Source: Treponema phagedenis
GTDB taxonomy: Bacteria > Spirochaetota > Spirochaetia > Treponematales > Treponemataceae
Assembly (NCBI RefSeq): GCF_008153345.1
Contig: NZ_CP042818.1
Span: 3,249,001-3,313,000, forward strand
DNA: 64,000 bases
Direction of reading: 5' to 3'
Part shown: positions 63,062 through 64,000 of the stretch, piece after piece
How positions within the stretch are numbered: the first letter of the stretch is position 1
Layout: each line of letters opens with the position of its first letter
The notes under the pieces: model-generated
Seen by the model: only the letters and a program-made list of their open reading frames with translations
Told to the model about the DNA's origin: nothing
Databases searched by the model: none
Position numbers and translations under genes: made by a program

Positions 63062-64000
63062 ATGAAAAATAATGCTTTAATAGCAATGTTTAGAATACGA
63101 GAACTACGAGAAAGAATTCTTTTTACCTTAGGGGTGCTTGTAGTTTTCCGTTTGGGTTCAGTACTCACCATCCCCGGTATTGATCCTCACGCTTTATCCG
63201 CTTATTTTAAGTCGCAAGTTCGCGGAAATGCCTTTGTTGATTATATGGATTTCTTTGTCGGCGGTGCATTTTCAAATTTTTCCGTGTTTATGCTTGGGGT
63301 TATGCCCTATATTTCAACACAGATTTTAATGCAGCTGGCGATGGTAATTTTCCCGAGTTTAAAGAAAATCGCGGAAGATGACGGAGGCCGGAGAAAGATT
63401 CAACTGTGGACGCGTGTTATAACCGTGTTTGTTTGTTTGATTCAATCTTCTGCGGTAACAGTATATGCAGGACAAATACCGGGGGCAATTGTTATTCAAA
63501 ACAGAGCCTTGTATTTGTTTATTACAATGATTACCGTTACGTCAGGAAGTATGATTACGCTTTGGCTTGGAGAGCAAATTACCGCCCGCGGAATTGGCAA
63601 CGGTATTTCCATGATAATCTTTGCCGGCATTGTAGCACGTCTTCCGCATGCACTTTCGGAAGTATGGCGGCTTCAACGGCTGGGTGAATTGAATCTTGTA
63701 TTTGTGATTATCGTATTCTGTATGTTTGTTGGTATTGTTGTACTTGTTATATATGAGCAGCAAGGACAGCGAAAAATCCCTGTGCATTACGCAAAACGAG
63801 TTGTCGGACGCAAAATGTACGGCGGACAGAGTACTTATATTCCGTTTAAAATTAACCCTTCGGGAGTAATTCCTATTATTTTTGCATCTTCGTTTTTAAC
63901 TTTTCCTTTGCAAATAGCAACAAGTATAGGACCGAATGTACGTTGGCTTAACAGTCTCGCGCAGTTTTTACGCCCGCATGGTTGGTGGTATAATATTTTC
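63062..64000 (+). CDS. secY: Protein translocase subunit SecY, 3' end outside window
   Basis: ATG 63062 opens a frame that reaches the last base (313 codons, no stop). Encoded SecY motifs include RERILFTLGVLVVFRLGSVL, then TIPGID, the segment MLGVMPYISTQILMQL and the cytoplasmic QQGQRKIPVHYAKRVVGRKM. About seven of ten membrane helices are in the window. It is in the usual place after rplO, and its membrane channel receives SecA- or SRP-bound proteins. Confidence 0.97.
   Translation, partial: MKNNALIAMFRIRELRERILFTLGVLVVFRLGSVLTIPGIDPHALSAYFKSQVRGNAFVDYMDFFVGGAFSNFSVFMLGVMPYISTQILMQLAMVIFPSLKKIAEDDGGRRKIQLWTRVITVFVCLIQSSAVTVYAGQIPGAIVIQNRALYLFITMITVTSGSMITLWLGEQITARGIGNGISMIIFAGIVARLPHALSEVWRLQRLGELNLVFVIIVFCMFVGIVVLVIYEQQGQRKIPVHYAKRVVGRKMYGGQSTYIPFKINPSGVIPIIFASSFLTFPLQIATSIGPNVRWLNSLAQFLRPHGWWYNIF

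Overview
The window is chromosomal DNA from a spirochete, almost certainly a host-associated Treponema. The evidence is the treponemal flagellar gene order (fliK/tap1-flgD-flgE-flbD-motAB-fliL-fliM-fliY-fliO-fliPQR-flhB-flhA-flhF-flhG), the lysinoalanine-type FlgE, a treponemal-type superoxide reductase, many lipoproteins and moderate AT richness. Species is not certain; the density of dispersed repeats makes me think of the T. phagedenis side of the genus, but that is a guess.

Layout. 1-404: 3' end of a HEPN-domain gene. 465-4469 (minus strand): an EF-P lysyltransferase-like enzyme and two membrane proteins of unknown role. 4622-20700: one long flagellar/motility operon behind a sigma-28-type promoter, running from hook-length control through hook, stator, C-ring and export gate to FlhF/FlhG. 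21086-22342: a GAF/HD-GYP signalling protein. 22314-25937 (minus): UPF0178 protein, ManA, ZapA, ZapB, L20, L35, IF-3; the last five form the infC operon with two division genes attached. 26792-28297: HtrA protease. 28361-32673 (minus): RNase HII, a large surface beta-helix-like protein, a SPOR protein and CoaE. 33301-35500 (minus): RpiA and a bifunctional AroDE. 35579-42318: an FMN dehydrogenase, an outer-membrane-like protein, nicotinate phosphoribosyltransferase, an LRR lipoprotein and RF1. 42836-45763: a cell-shape operon (M23 peptidase, bactofilin, YaaR, RicT/PSP1). 45875-52291: an adenosine-deaminase-like hydrolase, small secreted/lipoproteins, an HD phosphohydrolase, superoxide reductase and a LysM lipoprotein. 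52337-64000: tuf followed by the S10-spc ribosomal protein operon in canonical order, ending inside secY.

The main unexplained structure is a family of about ten intergenic repeats (roughly 1.6 to 51.4 kb). Each has similar short terminal inverted repeats (consensus near CTAGTATAGCGTTTTnTAAT) and a fixed left block and right block. Between these lie zero to three copies of a module of about 110-120 bp that folds into successive hairpins. Stems differ between copies but stay base-paired, so the differences are compensatory. The layout resembles pneumococcal BOX elements, but I do not recognise this family. No copy lies inside the flagellar or ribosomal operons. No transposase is present, so the elements look non-autonomous.

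Other points worth checking: a roughly 370-nt leader before tuf, a leaderless-looking start for the GAF/HD-GYP gene, a possible small RNA before pncB, a superoxide reductase that keeps three of four centre-I cysteines, and a FlgE carrying the exact Lys165/Cys178 pair used for hook cross-linking. I found no tRNA, rRNA, CRISPR array or prophage.
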